The position numbers were made by a program, and so were the translations under genes. Shown in pieces: positions 44,168 through 53,602 of a stretch of 64,000 bases of DNA. How positions within the stretch are numbered: position 1 is the stretch's first letter; the number at the start of each line of letters is the position of its first letter. This DNA is from an uncultured Candidatus Entotheonella sp. (GTDB lineage Bacteria; Tectomicrobia; Entotheonellia; Entotheonellales; Entotheonellaceae): positions 1,473,489 to 1,537,488 of the forward strand of contig OY282375.1 in NCBI GenBank assembly GCA_958295825.1. Direction: 5' to 3'. The notes beneath the pieces were generated by a model. That model had not been told where the DNA came from, did not search any database, and was given only the letters and a program-made list of their open reading frames with translations.

Positions 44168-45241
44168 ATGGCCGCTCATAAAATTGCGGTGATCCCTGGC
44201 GACGGCATCGGCCAAGAGGTCATGCCGGAAGGACTCAAAGTGCTCCGTGCGATGCAGGACGTGACGCCGGGATTGGAACTTGCCTTCGAGACCTTTCCCT
44301 GGGGCTGCGACTATTACCGCGAACACGGCAGCATGATGCCTCACGACGCCCTCAAAACCCTCGAAGCCTTTGACGCAATTTACTTTGGCGCCGTCGGTGA
44401 CCCCGCCCACATCCCGGACCATATTTCGCTGAGTACGCTCATTCTGCCCATTCGCAAGAACTTTCAGCAGTTCGCTTGCATTCGCCCCATCAAGCTGCTG
44501 CCCGGCGTGGCCGGTCCCTTGGCCGGCAAGACGCCCGCGGACATTGACTTTATCATGGTGCGCGAGAACACCGAGGGCGAGTACTCGGACGCCGGTGGCC
44601 GCCTGCATCCCGGTACGCCGCAGGAGGTCGCCATTCAAACGTCGATGTTCACCCGCATCGGCTGCGAGCGGGTCATGCGGTTTGCCTTTGAGCTGGCGCG
44701 CAAGCGCAACAAGGCGCGGCACGTCACGTCGGTCACCAAATCCAACGCGCAGCGGCATAGCATGGTGTTCTGGGACGACATCTTCAAGGAGGTCGCGGCT
44801 GATTACCCCGACATCGAAACCAGCAGCAATCTCGTCGACGCGGCGGCCATGAACTTCATCCGCCGCCCGGAAGCTTTCGACGTGGTGGTGGCCTCCAATC
44901 TCTTTGCCGATATTCTCACCGACCTCGGCGCCGTGATCATGGGCGGCATGGGCTACGCGCCGAGCGCCAACCTGAATCCCGACGGTAGCTATCCGTCGAT
45001 GTTCGAATCGGTGCACGGCTCGGCGCCGGACATCGCCGGCAAGGGCATCGCCAATCCCCTGGCGACGATCTGGGCGGGGCAGTTAATGCTGGATTTTCTG
45101 GAGGAACGCGACGCCGCGGCGCGGCTCTTGGGCGCCCTTGAGACGCACGTGCAGGCAGGGAAGGTGCGAACCCCGGATCTGGGCGGCACGAACTGCACCA
45201 GCGCCGTCGGCGACAACCTCTGCGAGATATTGCTTCGTTAA
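44168..45241 (+). CDS. Tartrate/D-malate dehydrogenase (isocitrate dehydrogenase family)
   Basis: 357 aa, ATG 44168 with AAGGAGAAACC. Family signatures are IAVIPGDGIGQEVMPEG, the loop ADIDFIMVRENTEGEYSDAG, and the NAD-binding end NLFADILTDLGAVIMGGMG, then FESVHGSAPDIAGKGIANP. Beta-decarboxylating dehydrogenases of this branch oxidise D-malate, tartrate or related 3-hydroxy acids to keto acids with NAD. The choice between tartrate dehydrogenase and DmlA cannot be made. It is a single gene flanked by relics, intact. Confidence 0.88.
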   Translation: MAAHKIAVIPGDGIGQEVMPEGLKVLRAMQDVTPGLELAFETFPWGCDYYREHGSMMPHDALKTLEAFDAIYFGAVGDPAHIPDHISLSTLILPIRKNFQQFACIRPIKLLPGVAGPLAGKTPADIDFIMVRENTEGEYSDAGGRLHPGTPQEVAIQTSMFTRIGCERVMRFAFELARKRNKARHVTSVTKSNAQRHSMVFWDDIFKEVAADYPDIETSSNLVDAAAMNFIRRPEAFDVVVASNLFADILTDLGAVIMGGMGYAPSANLNPDGSYPSMFESVHGSAPDIAGKGIANPLATIWAGQLMLDFLEERDAAARLLGALETHVQAGKVRTPDLGGTNCTSAVGDNLCEILLR

Positions 45242-45335
45242 ATGCGGTTAAGCGTCCAGAGTAGGACTTGAGAGATGTGCAAGAAGCGCGCGGCATAAAG
45301 AACCGTGCGCTCGCACCGCTTGAGGGTGGGGACTA

Positions 45336-46275
45336 TCAGGGGGCGTGCCTACCGCGTGAAGGCCGCGATATGGCCCCGTGTTCCAGGGGGCGTGCCGTGT
45401 AACCCGCGGTAGAGCCGCCGCCGGTCAATTGCACAATGTATTGCTTGCCGTTCAGGACGTAGGTGATCGGGCCGAACTTCGGTCTGACACCCAGGCTGAA
45501 GGTGTACAAATATCCCCCGTGCTGGCGTTCATGGCCTGGAACTGGCCGGTCTCGCTACCGTAGAACACCAGTTCCCCGGCGGTCGTCAACATGCCGCCGG
45601 CGTAACCGCTCTTGCCCTTAGAGGCGCCGAAGTGGCGCACGTTGCTGATAACCTTGCTCTCCTCGAACATACGCCATGCCCATTTTAATGGCGGGCAGAT
45701 AGACGTAGCCGTTGAGCGGACCGTAGGCTGCACGATCGTCTTGCGGCCATTGAGGGTGATGATGAAAGGCGTCTGCGGCACGTCGAAGTCCCACGGGTCG
45801 CCGGGAACCGCTACGTAGCGCCAAGGCGCCCGCCCGGTGGCGGTATCGACTGCCACGATGCTTGCCGGTGAAGAAGGGAACGTTGTAGCCGCCGAAATCC
45901 TCCGGCAGCTCGTGTGCGTACTTCCAAACTTGGCGGCCCGCACCGGTGTCGACCGCGAAAACCGTGTTGTCTTGGGCAAAGTACAGCAGCCCATCGTAAT
46001 AGATGGGGGTGACTGCGCGTCCGTCTTGCCGCCGGTGGAGTATATCCACGCCACTCTTGAAGTCGCCGGCGTTGGAAGCATTCACTTGATTCAGCGTGCT
46101 GTAGAGATGTCTCGCCCAGTTGCCGTTGACGTGGAGCCAGGAGGCGCCCGTCTTGGCGGCCAACATGTCATCCGTTACGCCTTGACCCTCGACCTGCTGC
46201 CATCTTCCAAAACCTGTGAGACAGATCAACAGGGCGAGGCTTCCCAATACCAGTCTGGTAACGAATACGACGCAT
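45336..46275 (-). pseudogene. PQQ-dependent quinoprotein dehydrogenase remnant
   Basis: N-terminus at ATG 46275, then in another frame GSLALLICLTGFGRWQQVEG and NWARHLYSTLNQVNASNAGD. Internal propeller strands include PIYYDGLLYFAQDNTVFAVD, then AGRQVWKYAHELPEDFGGYN. Later pieces in a second frame are IVAVDTATGRAPWRYVAVPG and AGGMLTTAGELVFYGSETGQ, and the end in a third: FGPITYVLNGKQYIVQLTGG up to stop 45336-45338. The remaining length (about 310 codons versus 550-600 usual) shows deletion of several propeller blades plus at least three frameshifts. Confidence 0.7.
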
Positions 46276-46280
46276 GCCGT

Positions 46281-46797
46281 CCCTCCTTTGCAAAGGTCTT
46301 GTGACAGATACCACGAATCCCTTGACTGATCTTAACCCGGCGATCATCCGACACATTGAGCCCCGGATTGCCACTGCCTGTAAGGCTCAAGTCGAATTAT
46401 TCGGATGATTAATGGGCCTCACTACAACACACCTTTTCAGATCAAGCCTTTTCTTGTCTGCCAAGGGCGTTTTTGGGCGCCTTAGGCAGGCGCACGACGG
46501 TTTGAATGACCCCGGTTGATGGTGTAGCCGTGCCCGGCTTGGCGACATCGGCATTACAATACCCCCAAGTCGACATTCCAGGTCTGACCCGGAATCCAGG
46601 GACATCGGATCGAGTTCGGGGCAGGCCCTTGGCCTCCGGAAAGCCTCCCGGACCCCGGCTTTCGCTGGGCGTGATGACCTGAAATCCGAGAGCCATTTTC
46701 ATACTCTCGCAATGGCCTGCAAGGCCACGGTAATTCCGTCAATTGATTGACACGGCTGAAATCGGCGGCTCCGTGCCGCTCACGGTGAGGTATTCGC
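46281..46797. other. Gene-free 517-bp stretch with palindromes
   Basis: No supported gene. It contains the near-perfect palindrome ATTCCAGGTCTGACCCGGAAT at 46575-46595 (core GGTC-T-GACC), a form common in intergenic palindromic repeats. Other inverted patches lie near 46454-46485 (CAAGGGCG...GGGCGCCTTAGG). The region ends with GAGGT before the GTG start of the ATP-grasp gene. Confidence 0.4.
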
Positions 46798-48033
46798 GTG
46801 GTCCGTGTGTTGCTCCTGTTGCCGACCCGCACCTACCGGGCGCACGACTTCATGGCGGCGGCCCGCCGCCTGGGGGTGGGGGTGGTGGTGGGCTCTGAGT
46901 GCCAGCAAGCCTTTGCGGCGTTGTTTCCTGGCGGCCACCTGCGGCTGGATTTTTTCAGGCCGCGGCAGGCGGTGCGGGTGATTGAGGCATTCGCCCGGTC
47001 ATATCCGCTGGACGCCGTTGTGGCGGTTGACGACGACGGTACGCTGCTGGCTGCGGCTGCCGCCAAGGCGCTGGGATTGCCGCACAATCCGGTGGTGGCG
47101 GTGGCGACGACGCGCAACAAGCACCGCCTGCGTCGCAAGGTGGCGGCGGCCGGTCTGCTGTCACCGCACTTCGAGCGCCTGTCGGTCGAGGATGACCCCG
47201 TTCGGGCAGCGCCGCGCATGCCTTTTCCTTGTGTGCTGAAGCCGCTCCATCTAGCGGCCAGTCGCGGGGTCATGCGGGCCGACGATGCGAAACAATTCGT
47301 CGTTGCCTTTGAACGGCTTGTGGCGATCTTGCGCACGCCGGACGTTGTGCAGCGCGGCAGCCGATTGGCGCGTCACCTATTGGTGGAGGCGTTCATTCCA
47401 GGTACGGAGGTAGCGTTGGAGGGGCTCCTACTCGGTGGGGAATTGACCGTTCTGGCCGTGTTCGACAAGCCCGACCCGCTAGACGGCCCGTTCTTTGAAG
47501 AGACGTTGTACGTGACGCCGTCGCGGCTGCCAGCCGACGTGCAGGCGGACCTCGCTGCACAGACGGCCAAGGCGGTTGCGGCCATCGGGCTGCGGGAAGG
47601 TCCCGTGCACGCCGAGTGGCGCGTGAACGGACACGGAGCGTGGCTTCTCGAGATCGCGGCGCGGCCGATCGGCGGGTTGTGTTCCCGCGTCTTGCAATTT
47701 GGGGCGGGCCTGTCGCTGGAAGAATTGATTCTCATGCACGCCAGTGGTGTCGACGTGGCGGCCTGCAAACGCGAACGTGCCGCTGGCGGCGTGATGATGC
47801 TGCCCATTCCGCGGCGCGGCGTATTGCGCGCCGTTGATGGTCAGGAAGCAGCGAGATGTGTTCCGGGGATTGTGGGACTGTCGATCACCATTGCGTTTGG
47901 GCAGGAAATCGTGCCGCTGCCCGAGGGCGTGCAGTATTTGGGCTTCCTGTTTGCCCGGCGCGACACGCCGAAGGAGGTCGAGGCGGCGCTTCGCAGGGCG
48001 CATCAATGCCTGTCGTTCACCATCGAACCTTGA
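46798..48033 (+). CDS. ATP-grasp domain protein (amino-acid ligase-like)
   Basis: 411 aa, GTG start 46798 with GAGGT upstream. The sequence shows the N-terminal Rossmann-like part (VRVLLLLPTRTYRAHDFMAA) and the ATP-grasp core TTRNKHRLRRKVAAAGLLSP, CVLKPLHLAASRGV and VEAFIPGTEVALEGLLLGGE. The Mg-binding end is VHAEWRVNGHGAWLLEIAAR, then PIGG. Related to carnosine-synthase and dipeptide-ligase families that join an acid to an amine via an acyl phosphate. The substrate is unknown. It stands alone. Confidence 0.8.
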   Translation: MVRVLLLLPTRTYRAHDFMAAARRLGVGVVVGSECQQAFAALFPGGHLRLDFFRPRQAVRVIEAFARSYPLDAVVAVDDDGTLLAAAAAKALGLPHNPVVAVATTRNKHRLRRKVAAAGLLSPHFERLSVEDDPVRAAPRMPFPCVLKPLHLAASRGVMRADDAKQFVVAFERLVAILRTPDVVQRGSRLARHLLVEAFIPGTEVALEGLLLGGELTVLAVFDKPDPLDGPFFEETLYVTPSRLPADVQADLAAQTAKAVAAIGLREGPVHAEWRVNGHGAWLLEIAARPIGGLCSRVLQFGAGLSLEELILMHASGVDVAACKRERAAGGVMMLPIPRRGVLRAVDGQEAARCVPGIVGLSITIAFGQEIVPLPEGVQYLGFLFARRDTPKEVEAALRRAHQCLSFTIEP

Positions 48034-48120
48034 AACAGAGCGGATTGTATCGAGCTTGGAATGGGCTTGGGCGTTTTTTGGGAATCGTAATTTCTTAGTT
48101 CAGAAGCGGTTTCAATAACT

Positions 48121-48182
48121 TAGGCTCAGGACTCGTAACCAGAAGATAACCGTGGCGGCAACACAGATGGCACTGTAGAAGG
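48121..48182 (-). mobile_element. Solo right-end fragment of an IS5 copy 3-like element
   Basis: Read on the minus strand this 62-bp piece is CTACAGTGCCATCTGTGTTG...GAGTCCTGAGCCTA, the 3' end of the transposase gene and terminal repeat of the copy 3 type. It lies in reverse orientation, 136 bp before IS5 copy 4, and no left end accompanies it. Confidence 0.75.
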
Positions 48183-48317
48183 TGCTAGCTCCTCCAAAAT
48201 CCGCCCTATTATTTCAGAACGTGACTTATTCACCGTATCGAAAGCTGCAGAAATAAATATTGTCGCCACTATGCGAGCACCTCTCTTCCATCACCTTACT
48301 GTTGGAGCATTGCCGAC

Positions 48318-49116
48318 TAGGCTCAGGACCTATAAAAGGGTATCATGGGGCCTGTGATGAGAGTCAACACGCTGACGCCACTAGGAGAGCGATCATGTCC
48401 GAGCACCTCTTCTGGCTGGCCGACGACCCGTTTAACCGACTCAAACCCCTGTCACCCAACAAGGGGCGCGGCGTCCCACGCGTCGATGACCGAAAGGTCA
48501 GCAGCGGTATCATCCACGTCATCCGCTATGGGCCGAGGTGGCGCGACGCGCCCGCCTGTTACGGACCCCACAAGACACTCTACAATCGCTTCGTGCGCTG
48601 GAGCAGGGCCGAGGTCTTCGACCGTATCTTCCAAGCCCTGGCTGCCGAAAGCACCGCCACCAAGACGGTCATGATCGATAGCACCCATCTCAAAGCGCAT
48701 CGTACCGCAGCCAGCTTGCTGAAAAAGGGGGGCTTTCGCGCTGCATCGGACGCACCCGGGGCGGGCTGAACTCGAAGCTCCACACCGTCTGCGACGGCGA
48801 TGGCAAGCCCGTCGTGCTTGAGGCCCTCCCGAAAGCCGCTGTCCTGATAGCCGACAAGGGTTATGACAGCGACAGGTTGCGCAAGGCCCTTGCCGAACGT
48901 GGCATCAAGTCCTGCATTCCGGGCCGCGCCAAGCGCAAAGAGCCCATCATCTACGACACCGAGTTGTACAAGAGCCGTAACCTCATCGAACGCCTGTTTG
49001 GCAGGCTGAAGGATTGGCGCCGCATCGCCACTCGTTACGACCGCTGTGCGCATACGTTCTTCAGTGCCATCTGCATAGCTGCCACGGTTAGTTTCTGGTT
49101 ATGAGTCCTGAGCCTA
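48318..49116 (+). mobile_element. IS5-family (IS427-like) element, copy 4
   Basis: Left terminus TAGGCTCAGGACC at 48318 and right terminus GAGTCCTGAGCCTA ending 49116. Nearly identical to copy 2 but with a ~50-bp deletion in ORF-B (between GTCGTGC and GAGGCCCTCC). Both terminal repeats are present, so the ends could still be moved by an active transposase elsewhere. Confidence 0.85.
48395..49104 (+). pseudogene. Transposase of IS5 copy 4, internally deleted
   Basis: ORF-A from ATG 48395 (MSEHLFWLADD) to TGA 48769. ORF-B follows in another frame, with the LRLTAGQVSDY block lost in the deletion, and resumes at LIADKGYDSDRLRKALAERG to the stop at 49104. Even with programmed frameshifting, the deletion removes part of the DDE domain. 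Confidence 0.75.
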
Positions 49117-49205
49117 GGCTTTGGTGGGCCGGGTTAGAAATGACCAGTATATGTCACGCGTCGAGACGGCAAATAGAAAGTCGTCATTGGCAGCACGGAG
49201 CCGAC

Positions 49206-49556
49206 CTACAGTTCATGGTCACCACCCCCATGGTCATCATGGGTGGCGTGTGACGCCATGCGGTCGCTGATTTCCGACGGCGTCACCAGATTGTTGGCGA
49301 CGAGAAGTTTTTCGAGGCTCAAGAGCCAGCGTTCGTAGTAAGTCGAGGTATTCCCTGCCCGTTCCACCCTGGCGATTTCCGTTGACAGGGCGGCGCTGAA
49401 TTCCCGCCATTCATAGACCCCGCTTTCTTGCAAGGCGACAGCAAGGCCAAACGCCCTCGCCTCCCATGGCGTGGCGAAGACCAGTTCGCCGTTCTGGCGC
49501 GGCAGGGCCATCTCACCCTGCATGTCGGTTATCTGTTGGCGGGACGTGGCGTCCAT
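49206..49556 (-). CDS. Nitrile hydratase accessory/beta-like protein
   Basis: 116 aa from ATG 49556 (alternative 49523). It matches small nitrile hydratase accessory proteins that resemble the NHase beta N-terminus: GEMALPRQNGELVFATPWEA, RAFGLAVALQESGVYEWREF, AGNTSTYYERWLLSLEKLLV. These help insert cobalt or iron into the NHase alpha subunit. No alpha or beta subunit genes are present here; IS5 copy 4 ends 90 bp downstream of its stop, so the rest may have been deleted. Confidence 0.6.
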   Translation of the reverse strand: MDATSRQQITDMQGEMALPRQNGELVFATPWEARAFGLAVALQESGVYEWREFSAALSTEIARVERAGNTSTYYERWLLSLEKLLVANNLVTPSEISDRMASHATHDDHGGGDHEL

Positions 49557-49728
49557 CCGTCTGTAGGGCACCGGCTGTCTCCAGGTTGACAAGGTTAACC
49601 GCATACCAGCAAAAACGCGCCGTAATCCGCTATCCCAAGAAAAATCAGCATGATGACGTAGGTACAAGCTGTTCGATTCTTGTGAGCTGAAGGTATTTGG
49701 GAGAGCCGGTTGCGGGACGCAACAGTTC

Positions 49729-50076
49729 CTATCCCTTTGAGTATCTCTGATAAGGCAGTTGCCGCTCCAGATCGTTGATGATCTGGAACTTTGCCGTATT
49801 CAGCGTCCGGTAGGACTTGATGTTGAGAAACCAGATGAACGACAGGGCCGTCCCGAGCAGCTCGCTTATCAGAAACACGACAGGCCAGATACCGTTGACC
49901 GATGTGCCAAATCTTGCCAGCACCATCAGAAGCCCGGCGATAGCGGACACGCAGGTCACGTAAAACCTGTTTGATTGGTCCCCGCGCTGGCTCATCCTAT
50001 CCGCCAGCTCGACGAAGAGCTTGTACTGCTCCAGAAGATGGCCCCGGTACTTTTCGCCGTATTCGTCGGGCTTCAT
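49729..50076 (-). CDS. RipA-like small membrane protein
   Basis: 115 aa. Two transmembrane segments: NRFYVTCVSAIAGLLMVLAR and GIWPVVFLISELLGTALSFI, then WF. The N-terminal LLEQYKLFVELADRMSQRGD and the segment SYRTLNTAKFQIINDLERQL, then PY, match RipA-family octameric membrane proteins, which usually extend another ~40 residues. Slightly truncated here (ends YQRYSKG). Often linked to mobile or defence loci; function unknown. Confidence 0.6.
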   Translation of the reverse strand: MKPDEYGEKYRGHLLEQYKLFVELADRMSQRGDQSNRFYVTCVSAIAGLLMVLARFGTSVNGIWPVVFLISELLGTALSFIWFLNIKSYRTLNTAKFQIINDLERQLPYQRYSKG

Positions 50077-50088
50077 ATCGTGTAATTC

Positions 50089-50300
50089 CTACTGTAATTT
50101 CGACCGCAATGCGGTCAGGGCCTCAACGATTTCCGCTCTTCTGCGAACCGGTCGCCCAAGTTGTTGCCATTGCTCGAACTGTCGGAGGCGTGTCTCAATG
50201 CGCTCGCGCAAGTGCGTCAACGACACCGTCAGCCAGCAATCCCGCATTTCATCGAACAATACCCGCCAAAGCTGCCTCGCCTTGCCGTGGGTGGCTATGC
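50089..50300 (-). pseudogene. C-terminal fragment of an unknown helical protein
   Basis: The frame ending TAA at 50089 reads FDEMRDCWLTVSLTHLRERI, then RRRAEIVEALTALRSKL, a helical, charged C-terminus. Upstream the frame merges into sequence unrelated to a normal start, at the junction with methyltransferase relic C. It may originally have been encoded with the RipA-like gene 12 bp downstream. No family recognised. Confidence 0.3.
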
Positions 50301-50419
50301 GATGAGAGCAGCCCAGCCATTCCAACGGCAAGGAGAAAAAAGCTGGGATCGAGCGCGGCGCTATCATCCGTTTGGCGCCAGAGTGCTGAACACGCCGCCG
50401 CTGCTCGACCAGAAAATCC

Positions 50420-50955
50420 CAGTATTGCCGGCACGGTCAGCAGCCGCATAGGCGGATACTTCACGCCAAGAACTTCCAGGCCGCCAGCCGCGGCCATCTC
50501 TCGCCGGAAGTTCTGTGTCTTGCGGTCGCTCAACGGTTCAAGAACAATCAGACCAGCCATAAGCGCGGTGCCATTCTCCAAGACGCCACGCAGATCCCGC
50601 AGCGCAGCGGTCCCCACGTTCTTGCCGCCCTTCGCTTCAATCGCCATGCTTTGCAGGTCTTTGACCGTGTTCGGCAAGGCAAAGGACAAGCGCCCGTTTG
50701 ATACCCCCGTCTCCAATGCGTTTCGTTGTGGCGAAGCCGTCAACAGGCTCGATGGCCCACTTCTGGAAGGGGTATGGAGCACGTGCCCACAGGTCCTTTG
50801 CGCCGTCGAGCATGCGTGGCACGCCTTCAACCAACCCCAGGCGCTCCTTTGAAGAACCGGCCAAGATGGAAATATCCCCTACGTCGCGCTGCGGCATTCC
50901 TTTGGTTGGTTTGTCAACCACCAGCTTCCTGGTTTTCGTTTGGGGAATACCGTAG
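50420..50955 (-). pseudogene. Methyltransferase/nuclease C-terminal relic C
   Basis: Pieces: QTKTRKLVVDKPTKGMPQRD, then EGVPRMLDGAKDLWARAPYP, FQKWAIEPVDGFATTKRIGD and GGI. In another frame: DLQSMAIEAKGGKNVGTAAL, RGVLENGTALMAGLIVLEPL and NFRREMAAAGGLEVLGVKYP. It ends near LLTVPAIL. Same family as relics A and B, with the REase-like GDGGI...EAKGG motif. A frameshift near 50690 and loss of both ends mark it as a relic. It is fused at its 5' side to an IS1595 transposase fragment. Confidence 0.65.
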
Positions 50956-51325
50956 GGGTGATGCGAACCGTACCAAGCGCGTTTCAGCAGAGACCAGAAG
51001 CCTTCAATCGTGTTGGTGTGAACCGAGCCGTCAACGCAGGCCGTGTTATGGTTCATAACCGCGTGCGGCATGAAGTTCTTGACAGCTGCCATAGCCCTTC
51101 CCATTCGTCCGCCATCAGCAACGAGCCGGCAGGCTCCACGGTGTCTTGATGAACTTCAACAGGGCTTTGTCGCTCGCGCTGGCGGCTGTCTTCGCCACCA
51201 CGCGGCCGCTGCGTTCCACAGCGCCGACGATCAACCGCTCGTCAGTACCGCGCCCCTTGGGGGCGGGCTTGTCGGCTTCGATGATGCCTTTAACTACTGG
51301 ATGCGGCAGCTCGAAGCTGGCGCTC
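50956..51325 (-). mobile_element. IS1595 (ISXO2-like) transposase remnant C
   Basis: Minus-strand pieces: SASFELPHPVVKGIIEADKP, GRGTDERLIVGAVERSGRVV and SDKALLKFIKT; then in another frame FMPHAVMNHNTACVDGSVHT and NTIEGFWSLLKRAWYGSHHP. These correspond to the DDE_Tnp_IS1595 core. At least one frameshift near 51130 and missing N-terminus. It ends against the glycosyltransferase gene start at 51341. Confidence 0.65.
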
Positions 51326-51340
51326 TCAAAGGGGGGTGTG

Positions 51341-52342
51341 GTGCAACGGATACTTGTTATACGCGGAGGGGCGATCGGAGACCTGATTCTCACCCTGCCG
51401 GCGATCGGTGCCTTGCGGTCGGTGTTTCCAAACGCCCGTATTGACGTCATAGGGGACACTAGGTGGTTGAACCTTGCGCGCCACCCCATGTATGCCGATG
51501 CTGTCATCGACACCGAACGGTGGGACATCTACCGGCTGTTCAGCCACGAACCTCGAGTGCCGAAGCAACTGGCGGTTTACCTGTCCGCGTTTGATTTGAT
51601 CCTGTCCTACCTCCCGACGTCCGACACAACCTTCACCAACAGCCTCAAGCGGTATTGTCCCGGCGAAGTCATGGGTTGGTCGCCGCATCCCAGCGGCGTG
51701 ACACACGTGACCGACCACCTTATGGAACCCGTGCTGCGATATGCAATTCAGGGCCTGACCGCCGAGCCCCGCGTGTTTCCCCACACGGAGGACCGCCGAG
51801 CCGCCAACCAATTCTGGCGGTCGGCGGGCTTGCCGGAACGGGGCGTCTTGGCGGTGCATCCCGGCAGTGGTGGACGGCATAAGCTGTGGCCCTTGGAAGG
51901 CTGGCAACAAGTGTTGGCGTGGGCCGCCAAAGAAGGCGTTCCCGGCGTGTTGATATACGGACCGGCTGAGGAAGAGCGCGGCCTCGGACCGCTGTTGAAC
52001 CACCTCAACCCTGCGTGGAAGGTGCTGCGAGGCGCACCTCTGCCCCAGTTGGCGGCAATCCTGGCGAAGTGCGAGGTATTCGCTGGCCACGATTCCGGCA
52101 TTACGCACTTGGCGGCTGCCGTTGGCACCTGCACGCTCGCGTTGTTCGGACCCACCGACCCGCTGATGTGGGGGCCGCGCAGCCGGCGAACCTGCGTCAC
52201 GCAGCCTGCGCCGCCGGGGCCGCTGGGACTGCACAATCTGCCAGCCGACATCGTCATTCGCACGTTGCAGGCCCTGTTGGACGGCACGTTTCAATTCAAC
52301 CCCTCCGACCTGGGTCACACCCGACTGCAAGTCCCGGCTTAA
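51341..52342 (+). CDS. Glycosyltransferase family 9 (heptosyltransferase-like)
   Basis: 333 aa from GTG 51341 (or GTG 51338), preceded by AAAGGGGGG. The N-terminus RILVIRGGAIGDLILTLPAI is typical of WaaF/WaaC-type enzymes; the C-terminal nucleotide-binding part includes AVHPGSGGRHKLWPLEGWQQ and FAGHDSGITHLAAAVGTCTL, then ALFGPTDPLMWGP. It transfers heptose or a related sugar to LPS core from an ADP-sugar. Its 5' side abuts an IS1595 remnant, so its native promoter may have been replaced. Confidence 0.85.
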   Translation: MQRILVIRGGAIGDLILTLPAIGALRSVFPNARIDVIGDTRWLNLARHPMYADAVIDTERWDIYRLFSHEPRVPKQLAVYLSAFDLILSYLPTSDTTFTNSLKRYCPGEVMGWSPHPSGVTHVTDHLMEPVLRYAIQGLTAEPRVFPHTEDRRAANQFWRSAGLPERGVLAVHPGSGGRHKLWPLEGWQQVLAWAAKEGVPGVLIYGPAEEERGLGPLLNHLNPAWKVLRGAPLPQLAAILAKCEVFAGHDSGITHLAAAVGTCTLALFGPTDPLMWGPRSRRTCVTQPAPPGPLGLHNLPADIVIRTLQALLDGTFQFNPSDLGHTRLQVPA

Positions 52343-53577
52343 ATCACCCCTTCCTGCCGCAGTTTGTCGACCTCGGCCGCATCGTAGCCCATCACCTGTC
52401 CCAAGACCTCGGCGGTGTGTTCGCCCAGCAGCGGCGACGAAGTAATGTCCACCGCCGAGTCCGACAGCTTCAGCGGGCTGCCAACTGTCTTGAAGGAGCC
52501 GCGCTGCGGGTGTGGCACCTCGACGATCATGTCGCGGGCCCGCAGGTGATCGTCCTCAAACAGGTCGGCGCTGTCGAGCACCGGGCCGCAGGGCACGTTG
52601 ATGGCGTTCAGATGCTCCATCACCTCGAACTTGGTGTATTTCAGCGTCCACGACTCCACCAGGGCGTACACCTCGTCGAGACGCTGCAGGCGCGCCGCCG
52701 GGGTGGCGAACCGCTCATCGTCAATCAGGTCCTCACGCCCCATAGTGCGCAACAGGGCGTCCCAGATCTGCGGCTGGAAGACCACGTAAATGTAGTCGTT
52801 CGGACCGCCGGGCTTGCAGCGCAGGGCAGTGCCCGGGTGCCCACCGCCGGAGGCGTTGCCGGAGCGTGGCACGGCGTTGTCGAAGTGCTCAATTGGGTAC
52901 TCGGGCAACGGGCCGCGTTGCAGCCGCTGGTGGTCGCGCATCTTGACGCGAACCAGATTGAGCACGCTGTCCTGCATGGCCACCTCGACGCGCTGGCCGC
53001 GCCCACTGTGGGTGCGCTGGAACAGCGCCGCCAGGATGGCGGCCACCATGTGGATGCCGGAGCCGGAGTCGCCCACCTGCGAACCCGTGCACAGCGGCGG
53101 CCCGTCCGCCAGGCCGGTCGTGCTCATCGAGCCCCCCATGGCCTGGGCGATGGGTTCGTAAGCCTTGAAATCCTTCTTCGGGCCGTAGGAGCCGAAGCCC
53201 TTGATCGAGGCGTAGATAATGCGCGGATTGATGGCCTGGATCGTCTCCCACGGGAAGCCCAGGCGGGCGAGCACCCCCGGCCCGAAGTTCTCGACGACCA
53301 CGTCGGAGGTCTTGAGCAACTCGGTGAAGATCGTTTTTCCCTGCTCGCTCTTGAGATTCAGGGTGATGCTGCGTTTGTTGCAGTTGAGCATGGTGAAGTA
53401 GAGGCTGTCGGCATTCGGCACGTCACGCAGTTGCCCGCGGGTGATGTCGCCGCGCCCGGGAGGTTCCAGCTTGATGACATCGGCGCCGAGAAATCCGAGA
53501 ATCTGGGTGCAGGACGGACCCGACTGTACGTGGGTCATGTCCAGGATGCGCACCCCCTCCAAGGCCTTGTCTGCCAT
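52339..53577 (-). CDS. CaiB/BaiF family CoA-transferase
   Basis: 412 aa from ATG 53577. Class III CoA-transferase signatures: LEGVRILDMTHVQSGPSCTQ, LGADVIKLEPPGRGDITRGQ and NLKSEQGKTIFTELLKTSDV. The region with the catalytic Asp is TGSQVGDSGSGIHMVAAILA. The family moves CoA between carboxylic acids (formyl-CoA/oxalate, carnitine, alkylsuccinate and others); the substrate is unknown. Its stop overlaps the convergent glycosyltransferase stop by 4 bp. The YchF gene starts 25 bp away upstream in the same direction. Confidence 0.9.
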   Translation of the reverse strand: MADKALEGVRILDMTHVQSGPSCTQILGFLGADVIKLEPPGRGDITRGQLRDVPNADSLYFTMLNCNKRSITLNLKSEQGKTIFTELLKTSDVVVENFGPGVLARLGFPWETIQAINPRIIYASIKGFGSYGPKKDFKAYEPIAQAMGGSMSTTGLADGPPLCTGSQVGDSGSGIHMVAAILAALFQRTHSGRGQRVEVAMQDSVLNLVRVKMRDHQRLQRGPLPEYPIEHFDNAVPRSGNASGGGHPGTALRCKPGGPNDYIYVVFQPQIWDALLRTMGREDLIDDERFATPAARLQRLDEVYALVESWTLKYTKFEVMEHLNAINVPCGPVLDSADLFEDDHLRARDMIVEVPHPQRGSFKTVGSPLKLSDSAVDITSSPLLGEHTAEVLGQVMGYDAAEVDKLRQEGVI

Positions 53578-53602
53578 GTTCTGCTCCTTGCTTTTCAGAT
53601 GC

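Noticed and set aside
46442..46702. Minus-strand ORF of 86 codons in the gene-free region
   Set aside because: Proline/glycine-rich sequence overlapping extragenic palindromes; no start context or family resemblance.
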